A stretch of DNA of 35,570 nucleotides from JAVBQG01 sp031549185 (GCA_031549185.1 JAVBQG010000068.1:1-35570); one strand, 5' to 3'. Positions 1-8,268 are shown, numbered from the stretch's first letter. Notes: generated by a model from the sequence alone, not told the origin. Numbers and translations: made by a program.

Positions 1-132
1 GTGCTGCGAGGGTTAAAAGCCAGAACACCGTCAGATCTGTACGCTGCCGTTGGCAAAGCCCTGAGCACGATCACTGCTGATGATGCCCAGGGCTGGTTTA
101 TGTCGTGCGGATATGAAAACTATCAAAGTTAA
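1..132 (+). CDS. IS630-family transposase, C-terminal end (partial)
   Basis: The open frame enters from the left edge and ends at TAA 130-132, giving 43 residues. The final residues pass through DAQGWFMSCGY, which resembles the usual end of IS630/DDE_3 transposases (Thr-Pro/Ala-x-Asp-Ala-x-Gly-Trp-Phe then a Cys-Gly-Tyr). Such enzymes move the element by cut and paste into TA targets. Only the tail is visible, so neither the catalytic DDE residues nor the intactness of the gene can be judged. The codons are less GC-rich than those of the following genes, as expected for a mobile gene. The assignment rests on one short motif. Confidence 0.6.
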   Translation: MLRGLKARTPSDLYAAVGKALSTITADDAQGWFMSCGYENYQS

Positions 133-155
133 AATGCTCTATATGGTCTGTTACA

Positions 156-181
156 AATAAGATCAAAGCTTTGACCTTATT
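156..181. repeat. 26-base inverted repeat after the transposase
   Basis: AATAAG and CTTATT flank TCAAAG/CTTTGA, making an almost perfect 26-base palindrome with one central-arm mismatch (A/C). It lies 24 bases after the transposase stop. It could be the right end of the insertion sequence or a bidirectional terminator-like hairpin. The left end of the element is outside the window, so the two cannot be told apart. Confidence 0.45.
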
Positions 182-274
182 TCAACATGGCGCTGTGATC
201 GCAGAAATTGCAATGGTTTGCGCAATCGCAAAAAGTGTAACGTCGTCCAATACCCGGCAGCGACACGAATCTCG

Positions 275-304
275 TTCGCACTTTGGAACAATTGTCATTA
301 TAAT
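275..304 (+). promoter_or_regulatory. putative sigma-70 promoter of the MFS gene
   Basis: TTCGCA (275-280) is followed 18 bases later by a perfect TATAAT (299-304). Its expected start site lies about 40 bases upstream of the transporter start at 351. The -35 box is weak (3 of 6), so the call depends on the -10 box and position. Confidence 0.4.
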
Positions 305-350
305 GATTCGGGTAGGCCACGATTTCATATCGATCGATGCGAGGTGCGAC

Positions 351-1544
351 ATGAAGATAAACAAATACAGCTACCTGACCCTGCTGGGGCATGTCTGTAC
401 GGACATCAACCAGGGGGCACTGCCGGCGATTCTACCCTTTCTGGTCCTGCACAACAACCTCAGCTACGCGTCGGCGGCCGGGCTGATCTTCGCCTCCAAC
501 TCCGTCTCCTCGGTCGTGCAGCCGCTGTTCGGCTATCTGGGCGACCGGGTTTTCTGGCCGTGGCTGATGAGCCTCGGCGTCTTTCTCGCCGGCGCCGGCA
601 TCGCCACGATCGGTTTTTGGGACGGCTATTGGGCCATCTTCTTTGCGGTGGTCGTCTCCGGCGTCGGCATCGCGCTCTTTCACCCCGAGGGAGGCAAGAT
701 CGCGGGCCTCGTTGCCGGTGAGAACAAGGGCTCAGGCATCAGTATTTTTGCGGTCGGGGGCAACATCGGGTTTGCGCTGGGGCCGGTGATCGCGGCGACG
801 GCCCTGTCGGCCTGGGGGCTCAAGGGCACGGCCGTGTTCCTGCTGCCGACGACGGCGACGGCCATCGTCATTCTGACGTGCCTGAAAAATCTGCGCGCCT
901 TTGCGCCGCAGAAAAAGGAGAGGACCGCCGCCGGCAAGACGCTCCAGAAGGACGACTGGTCATCGTTCGCGAAGCTCTCCGCCTGCATCACCTGCCGCTC
1001 CGTCGTCAGCTTCGGCATGATGACCTTCATCCCGCTCTATTTCATCAATGTGCTGATGCAGCCCGAGGTCGAGGCGAGCGCCCGGCTGACGCTGTACTCC
1101 GTGGCCGGGGCGGTCGCGACCCTGTCGGGGGGACACCTCGCCGACCGGTTCGGCTTCAACCGCATGATCAAAATCTGCTTTACCGCCCTGCCACCGCTGT
1201 TGCTGCTCTTCTGTCTCTCCGGGGGGGCGCGCATCGCGACCCTGCTTCTGATCCCCATCGCGCTGTCCATCAACGGCCCTCACGGCATCATGATCGCGCT
1301 GGGGCAGAAGTTCCTGCCGGGCCGGATCGGCACGGCATCCGGCATCTCGCTGGGGCTCACCGTCAGCATCGGCGGGATGCTGGCGCCGGGGCTGGGGTGG
1401 ATCGGCGATCACTTCGGCCTGAGTGCCGCGATGTACACGATCGCCGGCGTCGCCTGCCTGGCAATGCTGTTCGCGTACCGGACCCCGATGCCGAGGGAAG
1501 AGGAGCCCGCCGTGTTGGCGGTGTCGACGGAGCCGGCGGAGTAA
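351..1544 (+). CDS. MFS efflux transporter, fosmidomycin-resistance (Fsr) type
   Basis: A 397-residue inner-membrane protein with about twelve hydrophobic segments, the usual MFS size. The loop FHPEGGKIA (near residue 110) and the following segment FAVGGNIGFALGP match the conserved FHPE and VGGN..GSSLGP stretches of E. coli Fsr, which exports fosmidomycin using the proton gradient. The real substrate in this organism is unknown. The frame is open back to 171, but the ATG at 351 is preferred: it has GAGGTG just upstream, the protein then begins MKINKYSYLTLLGH and enters the first membrane segment at once, and the extra 60 residues would be polar and composition-atypical. The gene stands alone between an IS remnant and a convergent peptidase gene, with only 53 bases to the latter's stop and no clear terminator. 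Confidence 0.82.
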   Translation: MKINKYSYLTLLGHVCTDINQGALPAILPFLVLHNNLSYASAAGLIFASNSVSSVVQPLFGYLGDRVFWPWLMSLGVFLAGAGIATIGFWDGYWAIFFAVVVSGVGIALFHPEGGKIAGLVAGENKGSGISIFAVGGNIGFALGPVIAATALSAWGLKGTAVFLLPTTATAIVILTCLKNLRAFAPQKKERTAAGKTLQKDDWSSFAKLSACITCRSVVSFGMMTFIPLYFINVLMQPEVEASARLTLYSVAGAVATLSGGHLADRFGFNRMIKICFTALPPLLLLFCLSGGARIATLLLIPIALSINGPHGIMIALGQKFLPGRIGTASGISLGLTVSIGGMLAPGLGWIGDHFGLSAAMYTIAGVACLAMLFAYRTPMPREEEPAVLAVSTEPAE

Positions 1545-1597
1545 TTGGAAGAGTTTATAATCTTTACCCTTTAGGCTTTAACGATAAATCTGTCTTC

Positions 1598-2404
1598 CTA
1601 ATACCCCCACGGCCAGCCGGCGTAGTGGCCCATCAGGGCGGAGAGCCGTTGCAGGAAGGCGTTGCCGACGAAGAGCGTCAGCACGGAGCCGGCGGCGAGG
1701 AAGGGGCCCAGGGGGATGGCGTCCTTGCGTTTGAGTTTCTTGGCGAGCATCAACGGCACGACGACCACGCCGCCGCAGAGGAAGCCGAGGTAGAGCGACA
1801 TCGCGCAGTAGCGCCAGCCGACGGCCGCGCCGATGCCGAGCATCAGCATGGCGTCGCCCCAGCCCATGCCGCCGCGGCTGACGAGGATGATCAGCGCGAT
1901 TACGCCGAAGCCGACCGCGCCGCCGATGGCGCCGTCGATCAGCGCCGGCACACCGCCGCCGATGCGGATGATCATGCCGACGACGCCGAGCGCCACGGCC
2001 CACATGTCGTAGATGTAGCCGTTGTCGAGGTCGGTGAGCGAGTTGAAGAGCGAGAACCAGAGCACGACCAGCGACATCCCCAGCGCCGGGTTGATCCCCC
2101 AGCGGAGGAAGAGTCCCGCGGTCAGCACCGCCGAGACGGCCTCGGCCCGAAAGTGCCGGGGGGCGATCTTTCCGCCGCAGTAGCGGCACTTGCCGCCCAA
2201 CAGGATGTACGAGAAGATCGGCACCAGGTCGCGCTGCCGCAGAATCTCGCCGCAGTGGTCGCAGGCCGAGCGCTCGCCGCCCCACCACTTTTTCTCCGCC
2301 ACGGTCCGCATGGCCGTCGCGTTGACGAACGACCCCATGCAGGCGCCCAGAACGAGCGCGAGCAGAGTTGAAATAAGGCCGTAAATCTGCGATGATACTT
2401 CCAT
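1598..2404 (-). CDS. Prepilin peptidase (A24 family, PilD-like)
   Basis: Membrane aspartyl peptidase that cleaves the leader of type IV pilin or pseudopilin precursors at the inner membrane and usually N-methylates the new end. Visible hallmarks: the N-terminal segment GACMGSFVN, a cytoplasmic zinc site of two Cys-x-x-Cys pairs (CDHC and CRYC), and the two catalytic aspartate motifs, TDLDNGYIYD and GWGDAML, the second matching GxGD. About 268 residues, normal for the family. Start: ATG at 2404 follows a TTG and has GGGGGTG upstream. No pilin or pilus assembly gene is visible nearby, so this is an orphan processing enzyme here. It diverges from the tautomerase gene with only 29 bases between start codons. 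Confidence 0.9.
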   Translation of the reverse strand: MEVSSQIYGLISTLLALVLGACMGSFVNATAMRTVAEKKWWGGERSACDHCGEILRQRDLVPIFSYILLGGKCRYCGGKIAPRHFRAEAVSAVLTAGLFLRWGINPALGMSLVVLWFSLFNSLTDLDNGYIYDMWAVALGVVGMIIRIGGGVPALIDGAIGGAVGFGVIALIILVSRGGMGWGDAMLMLGIGAAVGWRYCAMSLYLGFLCGGVVVVPLMLAKKLKRKDAIPLGPFLAAGSVLTLFVGNAFLQRLSALMGHYAGWPWGY

Positions 2405-2433
2405 CAAAACAACACCCCCGGGAGGAGATTTTC

Positions 2434-2631
2434 ATGCCGATTATCCAAGTCAATCTGATGCAGGGACGCACCGTCGAGGCCAAGCGCAAGTTCGCGGCGG
2501 AGGTGACGAACCTCGCCTGCGAGACGCTGGGTGTCCGTGCCGAGCAGGTGCGCGTGATCTTCAACGAGATGCCCCGCGAGAACTACGCCATCGCTGGCAC
2601 GCTGGTCGCCGACAGAGACAAAAAAAGCTAA
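2434..2631 (+). CDS. 4-oxalocrotonate tautomerase family protein
   Basis: A 65-residue protein beginning MPIIQVNLMQGRTVEAKR, a near-exact match to the 4-oxalocrotonate tautomerase signature. After removal of Met, Pro1 acts as the general base in keto-enol tautomerisation. Arg-containing IFNEMPRENYAIAG matches the conserved central strand. Small homohexameric tautomerases are common and often of unknown physiological substrate, and no aromatic-degradation genes are nearby. The start is fixed by a strong GGAGGAG 6-7 bases upstream. The gene ends 10 bases before a hairpin repeat that may serve as its terminator. Confidence 0.88.
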   Translation: MPIIQVNLMQGRTVEAKRKFAAEVTNLACETLGVRAEQVRVIFNEMPRENYAIAGTLVADRDKKS

Positions 2632-2641
2632 CAAACGCCAA

Positions 2642-2714
2642 GTAGGGGCGAACTGCGTTCGCCCGTCTGCCCTGAAAAAAACGTGTTTCTTGGCGGGCGA
2701 ACGCAGTTCGCCCC
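2642..2714. repeat. GTAGGG-type double-hairpin repeat, copy 1
   Basis: Two arms, 2645-2665 and 2694-2714, are perfect 21-base inverted repeats of one another, and each arm is itself a hairpin (GGCGAAC, three-base loop, GTTCGCC). The spacer contains CCCTGAAA and TGGCGGG, like the spacers of the other copies. It fills the gap between the convergent tautomerase and acyltransferase genes and may terminate both. Confidence 0.8.
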
Positions 2715-2732
2715 GAAAACACAGCCCCGGCC

Positions 2733-3581
2733 TCAATAATATTCTTTAAAGCGCTTGTGCTGCGCGAGCCACTGATCCGGTGCCTCGCGCACCATCCCTT
2801 CCACGACCTCGTTTATTTTACGCGTAATCTCGCGAATTGTGTCGTCCCGATCCTTTCTTTTCTCCCATTCGACCGGTGAGGCGACGCGGATCCTGTGCCG
2901 ACAGGGGGCGATCCGGTGCGAGAAGATCGGCACCAGCGGCGCGCCGGTCAGATACGCGAAGACCGCGGCACCCGGCGAGGTCGAGGTCTCGAGCCCGAAG
3001 AAGGGGACCGGGATGCCCTCGTTCCCGCCGTGCTGGTCCGGCAGAATGCCTAAAAATTCGCCGCGCTTGAGCAGCGAGACGGCGCGCGTCATGGGGACGC
3101 GCTTCGACATGCTCATGACGCCGAATCGCGCGCGCATGTCGGCGATCAGGCCCCGCTCGTCGCAGTCGTCGGACTCGCGCACGATCGCGGTGACCTTGTG
3201 CCCCATCTGGGCGATCCAGCAGGCGGTGAGTTCCCAGTTGCCGACGTGCCCCATGAAGAGGATCGCCGGCTTGCCGCGCAGCGCCTCCAGCCTCTCGCTC
3301 CCCTCGACCTCGACCCATTCGAGCACCTGGCTTGGATCGCGCTGCAGCATCAACGCCTCCAGCCCTACCCAGATCATGTGCTCGTAGGTCCCGCGCAGAA
3401 TCTGCCGGCGCCTCTCCGGCGTCTCGTCCGGCAGCGCGATCTCCAGATTTTTTCTCGCAACCGCGGCGCGCGGCCCCGCCAGCCGCAAGAGTGCGACGAG
3501 AGGGACCGCGACGATACCGGCCCGCCATCCGGGCCGCAGGATATGTGCGATGAGGTCCACGAGGGAGGATTTCCAGGTCAT
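2733..3581 (-). CDS. LpxL/HtrB-family lipid A acyltransferase
   Basis: A 282-residue membrane-associated acyltransferase of the lysophospholipid/lipid A late-acyltransferase family, which adds secondary acyl chains to the lipid A precursor at the inner membrane. Evidence: one N-terminal hydrophobic segment, the catalytic HX4(D/E) motif as GHVGNWE near residue 110, the DQHGG block near 185, and a C-terminal RFKEYY, all typical. The length is slightly below E. coli LpxL (about 306). The ATG at 3581 gives MTWKSSLVDLIAH; its Shine-Dalgarno sequence is poor. Which acyl donor or acceptor is used cannot be read from sequence. It is evidence for a lipid A-bearing outer membrane. It follows tyrS on the same strand with a hairpin repeat in between. 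Confidence 0.85.
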   Translation of the reverse strand: MTWKSSLVDLIAHILRPGWRAGIVAVPLVALLRLAGPRAAVARKNLEIALPDETPERRRQILRGTYEHMIWVGLEALMLQRDPSQVLEWVEVEGSERLEALRGKPAILFMGHVGNWELTACWIAQMGHKVTAIVRESDDCDERGLIADMRARFGVMSMSKRVPMTRAVSLLKRGEFLGILPDQHGGNEGIPVPFFGLETSTSPGAAVFAYLTGAPLVPIFSHRIAPCRHRIRVASPVEWEKRKDRDDTIREITRKINEVVEGMVREAPDQWLAQHKRFKEYY

Positions 3582-3602
3582 GCCTCACGATTCCGCAATA
3601 AC

Positions 3603-3663
3603 GCACAGTGTGCGCCCGTCCCTGAAACATTGCCGCCCACGGGCGCACACTGTGCACCCCTAC
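3603..3663. repeat. GTAGGG-type double-hairpin repeat, copy 2
   Basis: Arms 3603-3619 and 3639-3655 are perfect 17-base inverted repeats with a different hairpin word from copy 1 (GCACAGTGTGC). The spacer CCCTGAAACATTGCCGCC is close to those of the copies at 16287 and 25306, and the right end reads ACCCCTAC. It lies between tyrS and the acyltransferase gene, 26 bases past the tyrS stop. Confidence 0.8.
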
Positions 3664-3689
3664 AAGATAAAAGACCGATCGTCACAATC

Positions 3690-4970
3690 CTACCTGTTGA
3701 ACCGCAGCAGCCTGAAGTCCTTCTTCCCGACGCGAATCTGCACGTAGCCGCCCGGCAACAGGTCGTCGGAGGTGATTTGATACCCCTCGTCCTGTTTCTT
3801 CTCACCGTTCACGTAGATCGCGCCCTCCTTGATCTTGCGCCGCGCCTCGCCCTTCGAGGACAGGCCGCCGGAGGCGACCAGGCCGTCGGTCAGGGGCAGC
3901 GGCAGCGGCGTCACCACGTCGCCGGTCGGGATCTCGGCCGCCAGCGTGTCGAGCATCTCGGCCGTCGCCGCGCGGACGTCGGTCTCGCCGAAGAGCACCC
4001 GGCTGGCATCGCGGACGCGCGCGGCGATCTCCCTGCCATGCACGCGCTCGGTCATCTCCCGGGCAAGCTTCTTCTGCGCCTCGCGCAGCTCGGGGCGCTT
4101 CTCGTGCTCTGCGACCACGCTCGCCACCTCGCCCAACTCCGCGAACGAGTAGATCCTGTGCAGCTTCTCGATGTCGCGGTCATCGGTGTTGACCCAGAAC
4201 TGGTAGAATTTGTACGGGCTGGTCTTCTTCGGATCGAGGTAGACGGCCCCCTCCTCGGACTTGCCGAACTTCTGTCCGCTCGCGGTCAGGAGCAGCGAAA
4301 ACGTCATGCCGTAACCCTGGCCGCCCTGGCGCTTGCGGATCAGGTCGATGCCGCCGATGATGTTGCCCTGCTGGTCGTTGCCGCCCATCTGCAGGCTGCA
4401 GCCGAACTCTTTGAACATATAGTCGAAGTCGTACGCCTGCAGCAGGATGTAGGAGAGCTCCGTGTAGGTGATCGACTTCTCGGGGTCGTCGATGCGGCTG
4501 CGGACGTACTCGCGGTTGATCAGGACGTTGACGGGGAAGTACTTGCCCGTGTCGCGCAGGAACTCGATAAAGCCGATCTTGCTCAGCCAGTCGTAGTTGT
4601 TGGGCATGAAGGCGGAGGTCGCGCCGCAGTCGAAGTCCAGGAACTGCGCGAGCTGCTTCTTGATGCACTCGGCGTTGTAGGCCACCTTCTCGACCGACAG
4701 GAGTTGGCGCTCCTTGGTCTTGCCGGAGGGGTCCCCGATTAGGCCCGTTCCGCCCCCGGCGAGCGAGATAGGCCTGTGCCCGCACCGCTGCAGCCACGCC
4801 AGTCCCATGATCGGCACCATGTTGCCGACGTGCAGACTGTCCGCGCTGGGGTCGAAACCGACGTAGCCGGTGACGACCTCCTTCTTCATCTTCTCGCCCA
4901 ACTCCTCGGGGTGGCTGCACCACTCGACGAATCCGCGTTTCGAGAGAACTTCGTACAAATTCTGAGGCAT
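3690..4970 (-). CDS. tyrS: Tyrosyl-tRNA synthetase
   Basis: Class I aminoacyl-tRNA synthetase that charges tRNA-Tyr in the cytoplasm. About 426 residues. The HIGH-type motif is HVGN (in SADSLHVGNMVP), the tyrosine pocket shows YTELSYILLQAYDF and GGNDQQGNI, and the KMSKS loop is KFGKS, as in the TyrZ-like branch rather than the KMSKS of E. coli TyrS. A C-terminal S4 RNA-binding domain (from about residue 360, ARRKIKEGAIYVNGEKK) completes the fold. ATG 4970 is preferred because AAGGGAG lies about 11 bases upstream; a GTG at 4982 would add four residues but has no room for a ribosome-binding site. Downstream neighbours are a hairpin repeat and the acyltransferase gene. Confidence 0.95.
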   Translation of the reverse strand: MPQNLYEVLSKRGFVEWCSHPEELGEKMKKEVVTGYVGFDPSADSLHVGNMVPIMGLAWLQRCGHRPISLAGGGTGLIGDPSGKTKERQLLSVEKVAYNAECIKKQLAQFLDFDCGATSAFMPNNYDWLSKIGFIEFLRDTGKYFPVNVLINREYVRSRIDDPEKSITYTELSYILLQAYDFDYMFKEFGCSLQMGGNDQQGNIIGGIDLIRKRQGGQGYGMTFSLLLTASGQKFGKSEEGAVYLDPKKTSPYKFYQFWVNTDDRDIEKLHRIYSFAELGEVASVVAEHEKRPELREAQKKLAREMTERVHGREIAARVRDASRVLFGETDVRAATAEMLDTLAAEIPTGDVVTPLPLPLTDGLVASGGLSSKGEARRKIKEGAIYVNGEKKQDEGYQITSDDLLPGGYVQIRVGKKDFRLLRFNR

Positions 4971-4997
4971 TCCGTCAAACACTCCCTTATGCGAAAC

Positions 4998-5024
4998 GGG
5001 AGGCCGTAGGCGGCCTCCCCTACG
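4998..5024. repeat. GTAGGG-type repeat, half copy
   Basis: A single hairpin (GGGAGGCCG, loop TAG, then GCGGCCTCCC) ending in CCCTACG, the same right end as the other copies of this family. Only one arm is present. It sits in the 71-base gap between the unknown 502-residue gene (stop at 5042) and tyrS. Confidence 0.6.
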
Positions 5025-5041
5025 ATTTGATAATTTCTTGT

Positions 5042-6550
5042 TTATTTATACCACTTCGCGTGGCCGCCCGTCGGGTTATCCCACACGACGAAGAGCTTGC
5101 CCAAGTTTCCCAGGGCATCGCGCAGACGCTTGGTCGAATCGCCGTCGACCGGGCGCGCGTCGTCCTCCGAGGAGAGCAGCGCGTTCACCGACGACATCTC
5201 CTCCAGGGAGGTTCCCATCTTGGGAAGATCGACGAAGAGCCAGCCTATCGCCTTCTTCTCACCCTCGAGCAATTTTCCGATCTCCCCGTTCTGTGCCATG
5301 CTCGGATCGGCCAGCCCGATCACCATCTTCTTGTCGTTGGCGGCGGCAATCACCGAGAAGGGCAGGTCCGTCGAGCCGCCGTACGTGAAGCCGTCGACCG
5401 GTTTGGGCTCGGCGCCCATGAAGAGCTGCGACCAGAAGGCGTCGAGCATCCTGTAGGCCAGCTTGCCGCGCCCCGGCACGTCGAGCACGACGCCGGGGAG
5501 CTCGAACCAGAGGATCTGCGTCCGCCCGCCGAGCGAGAGTGTCATCGGGCCGGTCAGCAGCCCCGCTGCCTCCGAATCCTTGAGGCCCATCTTCGTCAGC
5601 TGTCCCGCGAAAGATTTGAGCCAGTCCGGCAGGTTCGCCATGTTCCGGCCCGGGTTCGGCATGTTGATCCCGATCGAGAGCAGCAGGTGGTCGGGCACGA
5701 GAGGCGTCTCCGTCGACCAGTTGTGCGTCTTCAGGTTCCGCGCCAGGTTCTTGCCGACCCGTTTTTCAAGGCCCCAGACCCGCCACTTCGCTTCGCCGTC
5801 TTTGTCGCTCTTGCCGTCGGAGCGCCAGGCGATTTCCAGGCCGACCGGGTCCGCGTCCCCCTCTTCCCCCGCCATCGCAGCCAGTACGCCGCCATCGGAG
5901 AGCAGCATATGCCCCTTCCAGCGGCGCTCGAGGCTCCATCTGCGCTTCGCCCCGGCGGTCTCTCCCGAGCGGACCTTGCGGATTCCCTCCATGTCCGCGG
6001 GCGTGTCCGCGAGGAAGGCGCGCCGGCCGTCCAGTTCCACGTACAGGGGCGACATGAGATTCGCGGCCCGTATCTCGAAGGATCCCTTCGCCCCTGCCGG
6101 CGTCACCTCCGGCGCAACGAAAGCGGATAGCCACTTGTCCGGTAATTTGCCTGCCGCGAGAGCCTTCTGCTCCTTGCGGTCGACCTGCAGGGCGCCGTAG
6201 AACGCGATGCCCGTCAAGCGCTCGGTGACGATCAGCGCGGAGCGGTCGGCACCAGCGAAGATCGGCAACAGGTCGCCCAGCGGCGTACCGCCGGCCGATA
6301 TCGCGGAGCTCTCGGCGAAGAGTTTCAGGGCCTGCAGAGGAAACTCCTCTCTCTGGGCCTCGACGACGACAAGCGGTGCCTCCTCCGACGGTTGCGGCAG
6401 CGCGATCAGAAGGCTCTGTCCCCCGAGGGAGGAACCGACGAGCCGGACAACTCCGATCAAGAGGACGAGGACAACCGTCGCGGCGGCACCCCACATCAGT
6501 ATTTTTTTGCCGTTGTTCACCTGTGGAAAACCTGCATATTTCATGATCAT
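5042..6550 (-). CDS. Membrane-anchored protein of unknown function
   Basis: A protein of about 502 residues that I do not recognise. One N-terminal membrane segment (roughly residues 18-40, ILMWGAAATVVLVLLIGVV) is preceded by Lys residues, so the long C-terminal part is probably outside the inner membrane. The body is mixed alpha/beta with many short hydrophobic strands, no Cys cluster and no obvious catalytic motif. Its start is 6 bases after the stop of the beta-CASP hydrolase gene, so the two are co-transcribed. ATG 6550 and ATG 6544 are both possible; the second has slightly better spacing from AAGCGGG. The size and a slowly repeating pattern of short hydrophobic strands suggest a soluble periplasmic domain. 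No function is proposed. Confidence 0.75.
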   Translation of the reverse strand: MIMKYAGFPQVNNGKKILMWGAAATVVLVLLIGVVRLVGSSLGGQSLLIALPQPSEEAPLVVVEAQREEFPLQALKLFAESSAISAGGTPLGDLLPIFAGADRSALIVTERLTGIAFYGALQVDRKEQKALAAGKLPDKWLSAFVAPEVTPAGAKGSFEIRAANLMSPLYVELDGRRAFLADTPADMEGIRKVRSGETAGAKRRWSLERRWKGHMLLSDGGVLAAMAGEEGDADPVGLEIAWRSDGKSDKDGEAKWRVWGLEKRVGKNLARNLKTHNWSTETPLVPDHLLLSIGINMPNPGRNMANLPDWLKSFAGQLTKMGLKDSEAAGLLTGPMTLSLGGRTQILWFELPGVVLDVPGRGKLAYRMLDAFWSQLFMGAEPKPVDGFTYGGSTDLPFSVIAAANDKKMVIGLADPSMAQNGEIGKLLEGEKKAIGWLFVDLPKMGTSLEEMSSVNALLSSEDDARPVDGDSTKRLRDALGNLGKLFVVWDNPTGGHAKWYK

Positions 6551-6556
6551 ACCCGC

Positions 6557-8152
6557 TTACTTCATATTTTTGGCAGTTTGCAGGATCAGGCGGGAGGACT
6601 CAAGCAACGGAAGCAGAGGCGAATAATCCCGCAGCTCGTCCAGGTTCTCTCGCACGGCCTCGGTCTCGGAGGCGATCTCCCGCAACAGGGACAGCACCTG
6701 CTGCCTGTCGAGAGTCTGTTTCGAAACCGTGCCAGGCGCGGTCTCCATCACCGCGTCCTTGTCCAGGAGGTCGAAACTCATGCCCACGGAGGGCGCCGTT
6801 GCGCTGTAACCCATGTCGCGCAGGCCTGCAGCCAGCGACTGCGACGACTTCGGCTCGCCGTGCGTGACGAAGAAGGCGGCGTCCTTGGGAAAGTGGGACG
6901 CCCATCCGAGCAGGTCGTTGCGGTCGCCGTGCGCCGAAAACCCGCCCAGCGTGTGCAGTTGCGCGCCGACGGTGATGTCCTCGCCCGCGATGCGGAGGTT
7001 CTTCTCGCCGTTCACCAAGCGGCGGCCCAGCGTGCCCTGCGCCTGGTAGCCGACGAAGAAGACGTGGCAGCTCGGCTGCCAGAGGTTGTGCTTCAGGTGG
7101 TGCACGATGCGCCCGCCCGCGCACATGCCGCTGCCGGCGAGCACGATCGCATGCGGAACCTCGTTGATCGCTCTGGATTCCTCCACGCTCGCGGTGTAGG
7201 CGAGCCCCTCCGGCCGGAAGGGGTTCTGTCCCGTGCGTACGGAGTCCTGCATCGTGCGGGAGAGCAGGCCGATGTACTGGTCGTAGATCTGGGTCGCCTT
7301 CGCGCCCATCGGCGAGTCGAAGTAGATCTTCGGCATGGTGGGAAACTTGCCCGACTGCTGCAACAGCAACAGCTCGTACAGAACGCGCTGCGCGCGGTCG
7401 ACGACGAAGGTCGGAACCAGGATCTTGGCCTTCTCCTCGAGCGCCCGCCCGATCTGCTCCTGAAATTCGAACCGCGTCGCCTCCAGTCCCTTGTGCGCGC
7501 GGTCGCCGTAGGTCGACTCGATTACGACGTAGTCGGCCTCCTCGATCACGGTCGGCGGCTTCTCGATCACCGTGTCGAGCGGGCCGAGGTCCCCCGAGAA
7601 GACGACCTTCGTCGTCTTTCCATTGCCGAGCCAGGCCTCGATAATCGCCGCGCCCACGATATGCCCGGCGTCCCTGTAGCGCACGGAGACGCCCGGGGCA
7701 ACCTCCACCCGGTCGTCGTAGCTGACGGGTCGGAGGCGCGACAGCGTCTCCTTCACGTCGTTCTCGCCGAAGATCGGCTTCACCGGCGGCAGGCCCCGGC
7801 GGGCGTTCTTGCGGGTCTTCCATTCCGCTTCCTCCGCCATCAGGTGCACCGTGTCGCGGAGCAGCACATCGACGAGTTCGGCGGTCGGATCCGTGCACCA
7901 AATCTGTCCCTTGAAGCCTTGTTTTACCAGCATCGGCAGGCGCCCGCTGTGATCGATGTGCGCGTGCGTGAGAATCACGGCGCTCAAATCGGCGGGCGAA
8001 AACTCGAACGGCTCCGCGTTGCGGCGGTCCGCATCCGGCCCCTGGTGCATGCCGCAATCCACCAGGACCTTGCTTCCTTCCAACTCGATCATATATGACG
8101 ATCCGGTGACCTCTCCGGCGGCCCCCAGAAAACTCAATTTTGCAGACGACAC
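6557..8152 (-). CDS. MBL-fold beta-CASP metallo-hydrolase (RNA-specificity type)
   Basis: A 531-residue cytoplasmic zinc hydrolase of the CPSF/RNase J-like group. Domain order: metallo-beta-lactamase part with HAHIDHSG (motif 2, about residues 62-69), then GHIVGAA and SGDLG (motifs 3 and 4), a beta-CASP insert with GSGMCAGGRIVHHLKHNL, and the returning FSAHGDRNDLL and THGEPKSS (motif C). Family members cleave RNA. This bacterial branch has usually not been tested, and it lacks the C-terminal domain of RNase J. An extra C-terminal 70 residues look helical. GTG 8152 is chosen because GAAGGGGG lies about 10 bases upstream and the protein then begins directly with the first strand. It heads an operon with the unknown membrane protein. 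Confidence 0.88.
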   Translation of the reverse strand: MSSAKLSFLGAAGEVTGSSYMIELEGSKVLVDCGMHQGPDADRRNAEPFEFSPADLSAVILTHAHIDHSGRLPMLVKQGFKGQIWCTDPTAELVDVLLRDTVHLMAEEAEWKTRKNARRGLPPVKPIFGENDVKETLSRLRPVSYDDRVEVAPGVSVRYRDAGHIVGAAIIEAWLGNGKTTKVVFSGDLGPLDTVIEKPPTVIEEADYVVIESTYGDRAHKGLEATRFEFQEQIGRALEEKAKILVPTFVVDRAQRVLYELLLLQQSGKFPTMPKIYFDSPMGAKATQIYDQYIGLLSRTMQDSVRTGQNPFRPEGLAYTASVEESRAINEVPHAIVLAGSGMCAGGRIVHHLKHNLWQPSCHVFFVGYQAQGTLGRRLVNGEKNLRIAGEDITVGAQLHTLGGFSAHGDRNDLLGWASHFPKDAAFFVTHGEPKSSQSLAAGLRDMGYSATAPSVGMSFDLLDKDAVMETAPGTVSKQTLDRQQVLSLLREIASETEAVRENLDELRDYSPLLPLLESSRLILQTAKNMK

Positions 8153-8173
8153 AGTGCGACTGCCCCCTTCGCT

Positions 8174-8201
8174 GTTTTATGACCTGTCCCGCTATTGTAA
8201 C
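8174..8201 (-). promoter_or_regulatory. putative promoter of the beta-CASP operon
   Basis: Read on the minus strand, GTTACA (8201-8196) and TAAAAC (8179-8174) are spaced by 16 bases, about 22 bases upstream of the GTG start. The design resembles the TTTACA-type promoters of the two chemoreceptor genes in this window. Weak -10. Confidence 0.35.
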
Positions 8202-8221
8202 CCCTAATGGGCAACTGCAAC

Positions 8222-8268
8222 AGCCCCGGACGAGGGAGAAACACGTAAATTCTCCGCCGTCCGGGGCT
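8222..8268. terminator. strong stem-loop between two minus-strand genes
   Basis: AGCCCCGGACG (8222-8232) pairs perfectly with CGTCCGGGGCT (8258-8268), and GGAGAA/TTCTCC extends the stem inside. It lies about 80 bases past the stop of the unknown 431-residue gene on the minus strand. It lacks a clean U tract on that side, so termination is likely but unproven. Confidence 0.45.

Noticed and set aside
171..350. 60-residue N-terminal extension of the MFS transporter
   Set aside because: It is polar, has no ribosome-binding site and overlaps the probable promoter; ATG 351 starts just before the first membrane segment and has GAGGTG upstream.
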